Shown: positions 28,441 to 37,206 of the stretch, in pieces | Layout of the letters: each line of letters opens with the position of its first letter | Position numbering within the stretch: position 1 is the first letter of the stretch | Assembly (NCBI RefSeq): GCF_028369105.1 | Contig: NZ_JAQNDO010000001.1 | Coordinates: 9,208,501 to 9,272,500, forward strand | Length of the DNA stretch: 64,000 bases | DNA from: Polyangium mundeleinium | GTDB lineage: Bacteria; Myxococcota_A; Polyangia; Polyangiales; Polyangiaceae | Reading direction: 5' to 3' | Position numbers and translations under genes: made by a program | The notes under the pieces: model-generated | Told to the model about the DNA's origin: nothing | Database searches by the model: none | Seen by the model: the letters and a program-made list of their open reading frames with translations, nothing else

Positions 28441-30147
28441 TCAGGGGCGCTGCGGGGATCGCAGATCCGCCTCGATTTGACGCAGCAACGCGGCCTCGCG
28501 GGTTCGGTTCGGGTGACGCTCGACGAAGGGCGCGAGGGTCGCCCGCGCCGCTTCGAGCTGGCCCTGGCGCGCCAGGAAGACCGCGAGGTTGAAGACGGCC
28601 TTCGTCGAGTCGGGATCGAGCTCGACGGCCTTGCGGAAATGCTCTTCGGCCTCGCGCACGCGACCCACGTCGAGCTGCGCCACCCCGAGCTGCGCGTGCG
28701 GCTCGGACCACGCCGGCAGGATCTCGGCGGCACGCTCGAAGTGCCGGATCGACGCTGCGGACTTGCCCTCGTTGAGAAGCGCCGAGCCGTAGTTGTGATG
28801 CGCCCGCGCCGATCTCGGCACGACCTCGATCGCCGCCTCGAACAGCGTCCGATCGTTCTTCCAATCCGCAGCGCGGCTCCACGCGAGGGCCATGTTGCCG
28901 AGCATCACGGGCGCGAGCACGAGCACGAACGATCGCACGTGCGCCGGATCCACCTTCGGCGGCTTCTGCGCCGCACGTTTCTTTCCCTTCCCTGCGGATG
29001 CCGTGGGTCCCACGAGCGCGCCGGGCGTTCGCTCCAGCATCCACTCGCCGATCCGCGCGATCACGAGCGCAAAACCCGCGGCCGGCACGTACAGCAGCCG
29101 CTCGGCAAAAATCGTCGGGAGCACGAACGGCAACTGGCTCACGACGATCCACGGAACGAGCACCATCACGGCCGCGAGCGCGAGCAAGGGCTCTCGCCGG
29201 CGCAGGCGGATCGCCAGGGCGACGAGGCCCACGAGCGCGAGCGCGGAGGCGAGAACGGGCAGGACGAACGGGCTGTGCTCCGGGAGAATCGCGGCGTACG
29301 AGTAGTCCGCTGACAAACCCACGGGCAGGACGATCTTGCCGAGCGCCATGCCAAACAGCCGCAGCGAGGTCCAGATCCGCGGCCCCCATCCCTCGGCGAG
29401 CAGCGGGTTTGCCTGGAGCTCACGCGCGACCGCGGCGAGCGGCGACGCGAAGGCCAGGCTTCGCAGCGCGATCACGACGCCCGCCGCGGCGACGAGGGAG
29501 CCGTACCGTGCCGAAAGGATCCGCGGCGCGCGTCCTTTCGGCGAGAGGATCCGATCGGCGAGAAAAAGAAATAGCGGAAAGACGATCGCCGACTCCTTGG
29601 ACGCGAGCGCCCCCGCGAACGCGAACGCCGCCCCGACCTCGCTACGAGGCGCTTCCGCCTCGTCCGCGCGCCCCGCGACGAACCACGCGAGCCAGCAAAA
29701 CCCAGCGGCCATCACGTCCGCGCGCCCCACGAGACCCACCACGGCCTCCGTGTGGATCCCGAGCACGCCGAACACCATCGCCGCGACGACGGCGAACGTG
29801 GTCCGTCCCGTGTGCCGCGCGAGCGCCAGCGCGAGCACCACCGACGTCGCCGCGTGCAGCACGAGGTTCGTCTCGTGAAACCCGCCCGTGACGTGCTTGT
29901 TCAGCCAGAACGACAGCACCACGAGCGGCCGCCACGTCCCCGGCCCCTCGCCGGGCGGACGCCCCCAGAAGTCGGTGCTGAAGAGCGCCCCGAGATCGAG
30001 GTCGCCCTGCACGATCGGGTTCTCCAGGATCGCCCCGCGATCATCGAAGACGAAGTCCGCGCTGAGCGCCCGCGCGTGCCCGAAGAAAGCAGCCGCCGCG
30101 ACGAGCGCGAGCGCGCCGCGGGACAACACTGCCTTCGCTCGGGCCAT
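28441..30147 (-). CDS. TMTC-like membrane glycosyltransferase with TPR tail
   Basis: A 568-aa protein. The N-terminal ~380 residues contain about 9-11 transmembrane helices with the GT-C-type early acidic motif FVFDDRGAILENP, where the DD sits in the first loop. The C-terminal ~150 residues are TPR repeats (AHHNYGSALLNEGKSAASIR, AVFNLAVFLARQGQLEAAR). This resembles TMTC proteins, which are O-mannosyltransferases in animals; in bacteria the family is mostly uncharacterised. It starts 2 nt after the stop of the OmpA-like gene, so the pair is an operon. A Lys-rich cytoplasmic loop (GKGKKRAAQKPPKV) separates the parts. The acceptor is unknown. Confidence 0.8.
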   Translation of the reverse strand: MARAKAVLSRGALALVAAAAFFGHARALSADFVFDDRGAILENPIVQGDLDLGALFSTDFWGRPPGEGPGTWRPLVVLSFWLNKHVTGGFHETNLVLHAATSVVLALALARHTGRTTFAVVAAMVFGVLGIHTEAVVGLVGRADVMAAGFCWLAWFVAGRADEAEAPRSEVGAAFAFAGALASKESAIVFPLFLFLADRILSPKGRAPRILSARYGSLVAAAGVVIALRSLAFASPLAAVARELQANPLLAEGWGPRIWTSLRLFGMALGKIVLPVGLSADYSYAAILPEHSPFVLPVLASALALVGLVALAIRLRRREPLLALAAVMVLVPWIVVSQLPFVLPTIFAERLLYVPAAGFALVIARIGEWMLERTPGALVGPTASAGKGKKRAAQKPPKVDPAHVRSFVLVLAPVMLGNMALAWSRAADWKNDRTLFEAAIEVVPRSARAHHNYGSALLNEGKSAASIRHFERAAEILPAWSEPHAQLGVAQLDVGRVREAEEHFRKAVELDPDSTKAVFNLAVFLARQGQLEAARATLAPFVERHPNRTREAALLRQIEADLRSPQRP

Positions 30148-30149
30148 GG

Positions 30150-31721
30150 TTACTTGATGATGCGCGCCTGGACCGTGCCCGCACGCAGATCGTCGCGCAG
30201 GACGAGCTCGTAGCGGTTCGAGTCGAGGCTGCCCGACCGCAGGACGAAGATGATCGCCTGCGCCCGCCGATCGCTCAGATCCGCGCTCACGCCCTTCGTG
30301 CCGAGCGAGACGCTGACCTGCTCGATCTTCGGGTTCGCGCGCATCGTCGCCGCGATCTCCTCGAGCGCCGCCTGCCCCTCGGGCGTGAGCTGATCGCCCG
30401 TGCTGAACTTGATCGGCGGTTTGATCTCGAACGACTCACCCTTGAGCCGCGCGTACTTGGGGCAGCCCTCGGGCGCGGGGCCCGGCTCGGTCGGGCACTT
30501 GTCCACGGGCTCTGGGAGCTGATCGTTGTCGACGTCCGGACAACCGTTCGCCTCCGCGCTCGCGTGCTTGACGCCCGGGCTCTGCGGGCAAGCGTCCTCT
30601 TCGTCGCGGATGCCGTCGCCGTCCTTGTCGCGCGACGGGCAACCACGCTCCTTCGGATCCGCGTTGTCGGGCCCAGCCGCATCGGGGCAGGCGTCTTCGG
30701 CGTCGGGGATCTTGTCGAGGTCGCGATCCGACGGTGGCTTGGGCGGAACCGGCGCCGGCCGTCCACCGCCGACGTACGCGAAGCTCAGGACCCCGCGGAA
30801 GCCCGGCGCGCCCGCAGCACCGCCAAACCCTGGCCCGCCGCTCACGCCGATCTGCATCCCGCCGAACGCCATGCGCACCGACGCAAGCGGCTCGATCTGC
30901 AGATCGATCGAGCTCGGTGGATCCTTGCCCGCGTCCACGGACGCGTGCGTCTGGTTGAACATCGCGAAGCTCGGCTCGAGCCCGACCCACAGGAACGACG
31001 CAGCCCGGAGCTGCGCGGCGCAAGCAAGCGCGATCCGCTCGCCGTCGGAGCCGGCCACGTCGATGAAGAACAAGGGCGAGACGAAGGCCGTGCACCCCCA
31101 CCGGAACGAGCCCTTCTCGCTCGCGACGCCGAGATCGACCTCGGCGCGAAGCCTCTTGTCCGAGAGGAACGACGCCGTTGATCCGACCGGCGCCCAGAAC
31201 CTCGCGCCCGCGACGAACGTGAACGCTTTCGTATCGATGGGACGGAAATGCAGACCCGCGCGCAGATCACCGACGCCGAACGTCTCGGGCTGACGGACGA
31301 TCACGCCGTACCGGTCGAACGGCTGCTGGAGGTCGCCGTTGATGAAGAGCCCGACGGGGAGCGCGAGATCCGCCGTGAGCCAGGGCAGCGGCGTGATCGA
31401 GCCGCCGACGTGCGCGAGCAGCGCGTTCTGGACCGGCGTCGCTGCGACGGTCTCCACGCCTTGCCCGTCGATCGTGACGGCCTTGAGCAGCCCCATGCCG
31501 TAGTCGAGCGACAGGCCGAACGCGAACTCGATGGTGTTCGCGCCCTTCTCGTGAGGCCCGAGCGCACGAAGGAAGGGGCTCTCCGGCGAGGCCGGCTGGA
31601 GCTGGTCGATGCGGATGCCCTCGTCGAGACGGGCCTTGTTTTCCTGGGCCGAAGAGGAGCCCGCGAGGGAAAAGCCCATCGCAAACGCGAAGAGCCCTGC
31701 CCATCCTTGCCGTGCACGCAC
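30150..31721 (-). CDS. OmpA-family protein with thrombospondin type 3 repeats
   Basis: A 523-aa outer-membrane protein. A signal peptide (about 25 residues, ending SSSAQ) leads into a beta-barrel-like region to about residue 330. Calcium-binding thrombospondin type 3 repeats follow at about 345-420 (DKIPDAEDACPDAAGPDN, DKDGDGIRDEEDACPQSPG). The C-terminal domain resembles the OmpA peptidoglycan-binding fold (IKFSTGDQLTPEGQAALEEI, LSDRRAQAII). The GTG at 31721 has AAGGTGG just upstream. The gene heads an operon with the TMTC-like gene, so the OmpA protein could be its glycosylation substrate (inference). Confidence 0.87.
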   Translation of the reverse strand: MRARQGWAGLFAFAMGFSLAGSSSAQENKARLDEGIRIDQLQPASPESPFLRALGPHEKGANTIEFAFGLSLDYGMGLLKAVTIDGQGVETVAATPVQNALLAHVGGSITPLPWLTADLALPVGLFINGDLQQPFDRYGVIVRQPETFGVGDLRAGLHFRPIDTKAFTFVAGARFWAPVGSTASFLSDKRLRAEVDLGVASEKGSFRWGCTAFVSPLFFIDVAGSDGERIALACAAQLRAASFLWVGLEPSFAMFNQTHASVDAGKDPPSSIDLQIEPLASVRMAFGGMQIGVSGGPGFGGAAGAPGFRGVLSFAYVGGGRPAPVPPKPPSDRDLDKIPDAEDACPDAAGPDNADPKERGCPSRDKDGDGIRDEEDACPQSPGVKHASAEANGCPDVDNDQLPEPVDKCPTEPGPAPEGCPKYARLKGESFEIKPPIKFSTGDQLTPEGQAALEEIAATMRANPKIEQVSVSLGTKGVSADLSDRRAQAIIFVLRSGSLDSNRYELVLRDDLRAGTVQARIIK

Positions 31722-31958
31722 GGGGCCACCTTACATGCACTGCCGGGCCCGTTGGAACTGGGACCTGCATCCAAGCGAAGATCCCGCGCAATCCGGTTCG
31801 CGCCCCGACCCCGGGAGCGCCCCTCGCGCCTGGATCACGCGGCGCGAAAACGATCCGGGCCCTGGCCCGTCCAAGGATCAGGAAGCGGAACGACGCTTGC
31901 AAGACCGTAGCGACGAGCGCTTCCGCTCTGGCAACTGCTTCGACGAGGTCCCATCATC

Positions 31959-33380
31959 ATGAACGCCATGCGCTTTGCCGAGACGTCGCCCCGCACCGAT
32001 CGACCCGCGCCCCGGCCCGCCTTGCCAGGGCGTCGCTTCACTTCCATCGCGCTGTCGCTCCTCGCGGCAGCACTTTCGTTCACACCTCTGGCCGTCCAAG
32101 CGGATACACCCGCGGGCCTGCCGCAGGGCTGGACGAGCGACGCGCCCGAGGAGACCGCAGCCCCGAACACCGACGGCTTCCAGCCCACGCAAGCCGTGGA
32201 CGCGCAGGTCAGCGTGACGGTGTCAGGCGACGAATACGTCGACACGGATCCCGCCGCGCTGAACGATTTCCGCGAGCCGCTCGCGGCCTACGGCACGTGG
32301 GTGGACGATGCGACGTACGGCACGATCTGGGTGCCGAGCGCCACCGTCGTCGGCGCTGACTTCGCGCCTTATCAGACGGCGGGCCACTGGGAGCTCGACG
32401 TCGACAGCAACTGGATGTGGGTCAGCGATTACGACTGGGGCCACATCCCGTTCCATTACGGTCGCTGGACCTGGATCGGCGGCCGCGGCTGGGGCTGGAT
32501 CCCGGGCCGCGTGTATGCCCCCGCGTGGGTCACGTGGCGCATGACGGATTATGGCTACGTCGGCTGGGCTCCGATGGCGCCGTCCTGGTACTGGTTCAGC
32601 GGCTCCGCGGTGAACGTGTGGGTGACGCCGTCGTCCGCGTTCGTGTTCTGCCCGTCGAGTTACGTCTTCCATCGCCACGTGCACACGTACGTCGTGCGGG
32701 ATCGCGACATCGTCCGCCGCATTGGCGCGCATTCGCGGCCGTATCGTCCGGCCCAACCCTCGGCGGGCGGCGGAGGCGGCGCGCACGCGCGTTCGTCGTA
32801 TCGCCCGGCTTCGCCCACGCTCGCCGAGGCGAAGATCCCCTCCGGAGCCGCCCCGGAAAAACGTTCGGCGCCCGACGCGCGCGCGGCCGCTTATTCGCGT
32901 CGCAGCACGACGGCGCAAGCGAAGACGATGCCGGCGCCGTCGCGCGGGCTCGTCGCTTCGCCATCCGTTTCCAGGGCCCCGGGCGCGCATGCCGAGGGTC
33001 GTGGCGTGCACGTCGATCGCAGCCCGCGCGGCGAGGTCAGCCCGCGCGGCGGCCGCGGCGAGGTGTCCACGCCGAGCGCCTCGCCGTCGCGCCCCGCGGT
33101 TTCGCCTTCGAGGCCAGCCGTCTCCTCGCCGAAGCCCTCGCGGCCTGCGACCGAGTCGCGTCCCTCGACGGAATCGCGTCCGTCGGCCTCGCCGTCGCGG
33201 CCTTCGACGTCGACCTCGCGGCCTTCGACGTCGACCTCGCGCCCGTCGGTCTCGCCCTCGCGGCCTTCGATCTCGCCCTCGCGGCCTTCGATCTCGCCCT
33301 CGCGGCCTTCGGTCTCGCCGTCCCGTTCGTCGTCCTCGCCGTCCCGCTCGTCCTCGCCGTCGCCTCGGCGAGGGCGGTAG
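31959..33380 (+). CDS. DUF6600-like secreted protein with Ser/Pro/Arg repeat tail
   Basis: A 473-aa exported protein. After an N-terminal basic region and hydrophobic stretch (FTSIALSLLAAALSFTPLAV), residues about 100-230 form a Trp/Tyr-rich module (LAAYGTWVDDATYGTIWVP, DWGHIPFHYGRWTW, GWGWIPGRVYAPAWVTW, YGYVGWAPMAPSWYW) typical of DUF6600-type proteins. The last ~200 residues are low complexity, ending in SxSPSRP-type heptads. The function is unknown, but a cell-surface or wall-associated role is likely. It is divergent from the OmpA-like gene and followed by a small lipoprotein gene after 52 nt. Confidence 0.78.
   Translation: MNAMRFAETSPRTDRPAPRPALPGRRFTSIALSLLAAALSFTPLAVQADTPAGLPQGWTSDAPEETAAPNTDGFQPTQAVDAQVSVTVSGDEYVDTDPAALNDFREPLAAYGTWVDDATYGTIWVPSATVVGADFAPYQTAGHWELDVDSNWMWVSDYDWGHIPFHYGRWTWIGGRGWGWIPGRVYAPAWVTWRMTDYGYVGWAPMAPSWYWFSGSAVNVWVTPSSAFVFCPSSYVFHRHVHTYVVRDRDIVRRIGAHSRPYRPAQPSAGGGGGAHARSSYRPASPTLAEAKIPSGAAPEKRSAPDARAAAYSRRSTTAQAKTMPAPSRGLVASPSVSRAPGAHAEGRGVHVDRSPRGEVSPRGGRGEVSTPSASPSRPAVSPSRPAVSSPKPSRPATESRPSTESRPSASPSRPSTSTSRPSTSTSRPSVSPSRPSISPSRPSISPSRPSVSPSRSSSSPSRSSSPSPRRGR
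33172..33372 (+). repeat. Coding minisatellite, 21-bp units
   Basis: Repeats of about 21 bp (CTCGCCCTCGCGGCCTTCGAT and variants) encode the heptad S-x-S-P-S-R-P at the end of the DUF6600-like protein. Three units near 33255-33320 are almost identical. Copy number could vary between strains without changing the reading frame. Confidence 0.75.
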
Positions 33381-33432
33381 CTCGCGGATCTTGGCTCGCC
33401 TCTTGCGAAACCCCCGAACAGGAGCACGTCCG

Positions 33433-34047
33433 ATGCCTTCTTTTCTACGCAACGTGAAGCTTGGTTCACTGACGGTGTGGCCGGCGGTTCTCGGGCTCGT
33501 CGCCTGTGTCGGCCTGGGGAGCACCACGACGGGATGCATCATCGTCGACGACGACGATGACGATACGGTGATCGTCGACAACGGGAACGGTTTGCCCCCG
33601 GAGCAGCCGATGGAGATGAGCATCGAGACCGATGTCCAGCTCGACGCGATCCCGGGCGATGGCGTGGGGGTGTTCGTCGAGTACTACGCGAGCGGCGTGT
33701 ACCGGGTCTGGACGACCTGCGACACGAACTTCTCCGGCGTCGTTTGCCCGATCGATGTCTTCATGTCGGTCGACACGAGCTCGACGATCGACGCTGTCGT
33801 GACGGATGATTTCGAAGGCGCCGACCACGTGAACGTCCGCGAGGCCCTGGGGACGGTCGACATGCACGTCGATACAGGCGTGGACATCGACGCCATCGAG
33901 ATCAGCACGACGCCCGGTGCGATCCTCCGCCTCGAGGTCCTCATCGACAACGTCCCGCAGCCGCGCTTCGTGTACTGGTACGGCAACGGCGTCCTGCACA
34001 ACGGCGCCCCGACGAGCCCGGTCGACTTCGTCCCGACCGTGCCGTGA
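33433..34047 (+). CDS. Small lipoprotein, acidic after the lipidation Cys
   Basis: A 204-aa protein with a signal sequence (LTVWPAVLGLVACVGLGS) and likely lipobox TTTGC (Cys35). A run of aspartates follows (IIVDDDDDD). The mature part has no recognised domain but shows beta-strand-like alternation, with two Cys residues (VWTTCDTNFSGVVCPIDV). AGGAG lies 8 nt before the ATG at 33433. It is 52 nt behind the DUF6600-like gene and probably in the same transcript. A strong terminator follows. Confidence 0.75.
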   Translation: MPSFLRNVKLGSLTVWPAVLGLVACVGLGSTTTGCIIVDDDDDDTVIVDNGNGLPPEQPMEMSIETDVQLDAIPGDGVGVFVEYYASGVYRVWTTCDTNFSGVVCPIDVFMSVDTSSTIDAVVTDDFEGADHVNVREALGTVDMHVDTGVDIDAIEISTTPGAILRLEVLIDNVPQPRFVYWYGNGVLHNGAPTSPVDFVPTVP

Positions 34048-34053
34048 ACGAAA

Positions 34054-34086
34054 AAGGCCCGGCCGACACTCCGTCGACCGGGCCTT
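34054..34086. terminator. Bidirectional intrinsic terminator
   Basis: A hairpin pairs AAGGCCCGG (34054-34062) with CCGGGCCTT (34078-34086), and the inner CGAC pairs with GTCG. An A-run precedes it and TTT follows, so it can work on both strands between the convergent lipoprotein gene and the M16-like gene. Confidence 0.85.
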
Positions 34087-34109
34087 TGGGTTTCCCCCCC
34101 TCGCGCCTT

Positions 34110-35726
34110 CTACTTGCCCTTCTTCGCGCCAGGTTTGTCCGCAGGCTTCGCCGCCGGTTTGTCCGCAGGCTTCGCCTCGGGCTTCGCGGCGGCATTCGCC
34201 GGCTTGCCCTCCGGATCCCATGACTCGGGCTCGCCGAGGCCGAGCGTCGCGAGCTGCGGCCCGACCGCCTCGCGTGGGCCCACCACGATCACCGTCGCCG
34301 ACGTCGGATCCACGTGCGTCTTCGCGAGCGCCGTGACCTCCGCGAGCGTCGCGCTCTGCCGTGCGCGGGTCGCCTCGCTGTCGTGACCGGGCGGAAGCCC
34401 GAGCCGCGCCAGCGTCGCGAGCCTGCGCGCCGTGCCGCTCACGGTCTCGTAGGTCTGCATGAGGTCGGCGCGATCCTGCGCCTTCGCCTTCTCCAGCTCC
34501 TCCGCCGTCGGCCCCGAAGCCGCCATCTTCGAAAGCTCGCTCAGCATCTCCTTCAGCGCGACCCCGGTCGCGGGCGTCTCGACCGAGGCGATGGCCCAGA
34601 ACCCGCCCTTGTTGCGGCTCTCCTGGAACGTCGAACCTGCGCCGTACGCCCAGTGATGCTCCTCGCGCAGGTTCATGTTGAGGCGCGACGTGAACGAGCC
34701 GCCGAGCGCCGTGTTGATGAGCTCGAGCCGCGGGAGCAACGGGTCACTCGCGGCCACGCCGTCCCGCACGACCGCGATGACGGACTGCGGCGCGCCGGGC
34801 CGATCGACGAGCACGAGCTTCGGGCGCGCCGAGGCCGCGCGCGGCCCCGGGAACTCCGCCTGCTTCGGCGCAGCCTTGGCGGGCGGCGCTTTCCAGGTGC
34901 CGAGCTGTGCGTCGACGATGTCCGTCACCTCCTTGCGGGAGATGTCGCCGGCCACGACGAGCACCGCGCGATCGGGGCGGAAGCTCTCCTTGTAGAAGCG
35001 CTTCACCGTCGGCAGATCGACCTTCGCCGCCGCTTCGAGCAAGCCGTCGGCGGGGTGGCCGTAGGGCGTCTCCGGGCCGAAGAGCACCGCTGCGTTGATC
35101 ACACGCGAGACGCTCATCGGCTCGTCGGACCGCTTCTTCAGGTTGTTCTGCCAGAGCTCCGAGACACGCTTCCACTCCTTCGCGTCGAAGTGCGGCCGCG
35201 CGACCACATCCGAGAAGATGCCGAACGCCGCGTTGAAGTTGTTCTTCAGCACGGTGAGCGAGAGGACGCTCGCATCGGCGCTCGTGCCGAGCGCGAGCGT
35301 CGCGCCGAGGTCGTTGATGCCGCTCGACACCTCGACGGCGCTGCGCTTGCCGGCGCCTTCGTCGAGCATGTCGGTCGTGATGTGCATCAGGCCGGGCAGG
35401 TTCGCCGGATCGGCCGAGGACCCGCCGCGCATGACGAGCACCGCCGACACGAGCGGCAAGCCGTGCTTCTCGACCAGCCACACCGAGAGGCCGTTCTTGG
35501 TCGTGAACGTCTCGACAGCAGGAGGTGTGAACGGACGGCTTGGCGGAAGCTCCGGCTTGGGGCCGAGCAGGTCCACCGGAGGCGGCGCAGGCTTCGCCTC
35601 GGCGACGGGCGGGGTCGTTTCCTTCTTCGTCGGATCGACCGGCTGGACCTGGGGCTCGGCGCCGCACGCGGCGAGGGCCGTGAGCGCGACGAGCGAAAGG
35701 AAGGCCGACTTCTTGGCAAACCTCAC
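34110..35726 (-). CDS. M16-family lipoprotein lacking the zinc site
   Basis: A 538-aa peptidase-M16-like protein. It starts at GTG 35726, overlapping the previous stop (GTGA), and has a lipoprotein signal (SLVALTALAAC). The two M16 domains are recognisable (LSVWLVEKHGLPLVSAVLVM; RLELINTALGGSFTSRLNMN), but the HxxEH metal site is replaced by LMHITTDMLDEG. It is therefore probably the non-catalytic partner of the gene just upstream, as in the PqqF or processing-peptidase type of heterodimer. The C-terminus is a KPAD-type Lys/Ala/Pro tail. The long upstream open frame to 37295 belongs to another frame and is ignored. Confidence 0.9.
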   Translation of the reverse strand: MRFAKKSAFLSLVALTALAACGAEPQVQPVDPTKKETTPPVAEAKPAPPPVDLLGPKPELPPSRPFTPPAVETFTTKNGLSVWLVEKHGLPLVSAVLVMRGGSSADPANLPGLMHITTDMLDEGAGKRSAVEVSSGINDLGATLALGTSADASVLSLTVLKNNFNAAFGIFSDVVARPHFDAKEWKRVSELWQNNLKKRSDEPMSVSRVINAAVLFGPETPYGHPADGLLEAAAKVDLPTVKRFYKESFRPDRAVLVVAGDISRKEVTDIVDAQLGTWKAPPAKAAPKQAEFPGPRAASARPKLVLVDRPGAPQSVIAVVRDGVAASDPLLPRLELINTALGGSFTSRLNMNLREEHHWAYGAGSTFQESRNKGGFWAIASVETPATGVALKEMLSELSKMAASGPTAEELEKAKAQDRADLMQTYETVSGTARRLATLARLGLPPGHDSEATRARQSATLAEVTALAKTHVDPTSATVIVVGPREAVGPQLATLGLGEPESWDPEGKPANAAAKPEAKPADKPAAKPADKPGAKKGK

Positions 35727-37135
35727 GGGGCACCTCCGGCAGGCTTCTTCTCGGGCTCCACGCGGATGATCACGCGGCCGTTCAGGTCGAGGGTGCTCTT
35801 CGCGGTCCGCTGGAGCGACTCCTGCGTGACGCCGCGGTAGCGGGCGAGGTCTTTCTCGGCGAAGCCCGGATCCCCGACGTACGTCTCGTACTGGTTCAGC
35901 ATCGAGGCGCGCGCGGTGACCGACTGCAGGCGCGAGACGAAGCCCGTCTCGTACTGGTTTTTCGCCCGCACGATCTCCGCCTGGCTCGCGGCCTCGCTCG
36001 TGATCTTCGTGAGCTCCTTGTCGATCGCGGCTTCGAGCTGGTCGAGCGTCACGCCCGGGCGCGCGATGGCCTCGACCACGAAGTACGAGCCGAGATCCCC
36101 GGACGCCTGGTACGCCGACACCTCCTGCGCGACGGGGTTGTCGTAGACGAGCGCCTTGTAAAGCCGGCTCGCCTTGCCGTCCGTGAGGATCACGCTGAGC
36201 AGGTCGAGCTCTGCGTCGCCCGGCGCGTACCGCGCGGGGCTGTGCCAGGCCATCACGACCTTGCCGAGCTCCACCTTGTCCGTGAGCGTCTCGCGCACGA
36301 CCTTGTCGAGCTTGACGGGCTTCGCCTGCGGCGCCGCGGGCAAGGGCGACGACGGGATCGAGCCGAACCACTTCTCGATGACCGGCTTGATCTCGGCCGT
36401 CGAGAAATCCCCCGCGACCACGAGCGAGGCGTTGTTCGGGACGTACCAGCGCTTGAAGAAGCCCTTCACGTCGTCCACCGTCGCGGCCTGCAGGTCCTCG
36501 TGCGAGCCGATCACCGGGTGGTGGTAGGGATGATCCGCGGGGAAGAGCAGCTCGGGGAGCCGCAGCTCGACCTTGCCGTAAGGCTCGTTCTCCGTGCGCT
36601 GCCGCCGCTCGTTGCGCACGACCTCGCGCTGCACGTCGAGCTTCTCCTTCGTCATCTCGTCGGCGAGCGAGGAGAAACGATCGGCTTCGAGCCAGAGCAG
36701 GAGCTTCAGCGTGTGCGCGGGTCCGACGTCGAAGTAGTCCGTGCGGTCCTCGCTCGTCCACGCGTTGTTCCAGCCGCCTTCCGACTCCATCCACGTGTCG
36801 AACATCTTGGGCGGCGCGCGGCGCGTGCCCATGAACATGAGGTGCTCGAAGAGGTGTGCGAAGCCCGTGCGCTTCGGCTCCTCGAAGCGCGAGCCCACCT
36901 TTACCATCGTGTTCACCACGACGAGCGGCAGCGCGTGATCCTCGTGCAGGATCACGGTGAGGCCGTTCGACAGCTTGTACTTCTCGAACGGGACCTTGAT
37001 CTCGGCCTTCTGCTCGGCGTGAGCGGTCGCGACAAACGCAGGCAGGGCGAGCGGCGCGGCGAACGCGAGCGCGGAGGCGAGGAGCGCCGCGGCTCGCACG
37101 CGGCGCCTTCGAAGGGGAGGACGGATCGATCGCAT
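35723..37135 (-). CDS. M16-family zinc metalloprotease, catalytic subunit
   Basis: A 470-aa secreted M16 peptidase with a signal peptide (about 40 residues, ending ATAHA). The inverted zinc motif HxxEH is intact (H94-L-F-E97-H98), and the third ligand Glu is in NERRQ (Glu176). Two M16 domains follow (VPNNASLVVAGDFS; LDLLSVILTDGKASRLYKAL). It probably degrades peptides or processes proteins in the periplasm together with the downstream inactive homologue, to which it is translationally coupled. The ATG at 37135 gives a proper signal peptide; the frame extends further upstream only as antisense shadow. Confidence 0.93.
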   Translation of the reverse strand: MRSIRPPLRRRRVRAAALLASALAFAAPLALPAFVATAHAEQKAEIKVPFEKYKLSNGLTVILHEDHALPLVVVNTMVKVGSRFEEPKRTGFAHLFEHLMFMGTRRAPPKMFDTWMESEGGWNNAWTSEDRTDYFDVGPAHTLKLLLWLEADRFSSLADEMTKEKLDVQREVVRNERRQRTENEPYGKVELRLPELLFPADHPYHHPVIGSHEDLQAATVDDVKGFFKRWYVPNNASLVVAGDFSTAEIKPVIEKWFGSIPSSPLPAAPQAKPVKLDKVVRETLTDKVELGKVVMAWHSPARYAPGDAELDLLSVILTDGKASRLYKALVYDNPVAQEVSAYQASGDLGSYFVVEAIARPGVTLDQLEAAIDKELTKITSEAASQAEIVRAKNQYETGFVSRLQSVTARASMLNQYETYVGDPGFAEKDLARYRGVTQESLQRTAKSTLDLNGRVIIRVEPEKKPAGGAP

Positions 37136-37206
37136 GGCCGGAGAGCGTGCCCCTTTGGCCCGCGATTGCAAGCGGCGAGCGCGGCCTTGGGTGCGGAGAG
37201 AAGAAC

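Noticed and set aside
34110-35726. Second active M16 protease
   Set aside because: The position of HxxEH reads LMHITTDMLDEG, which lacks the Glu and second His of the zinc site.
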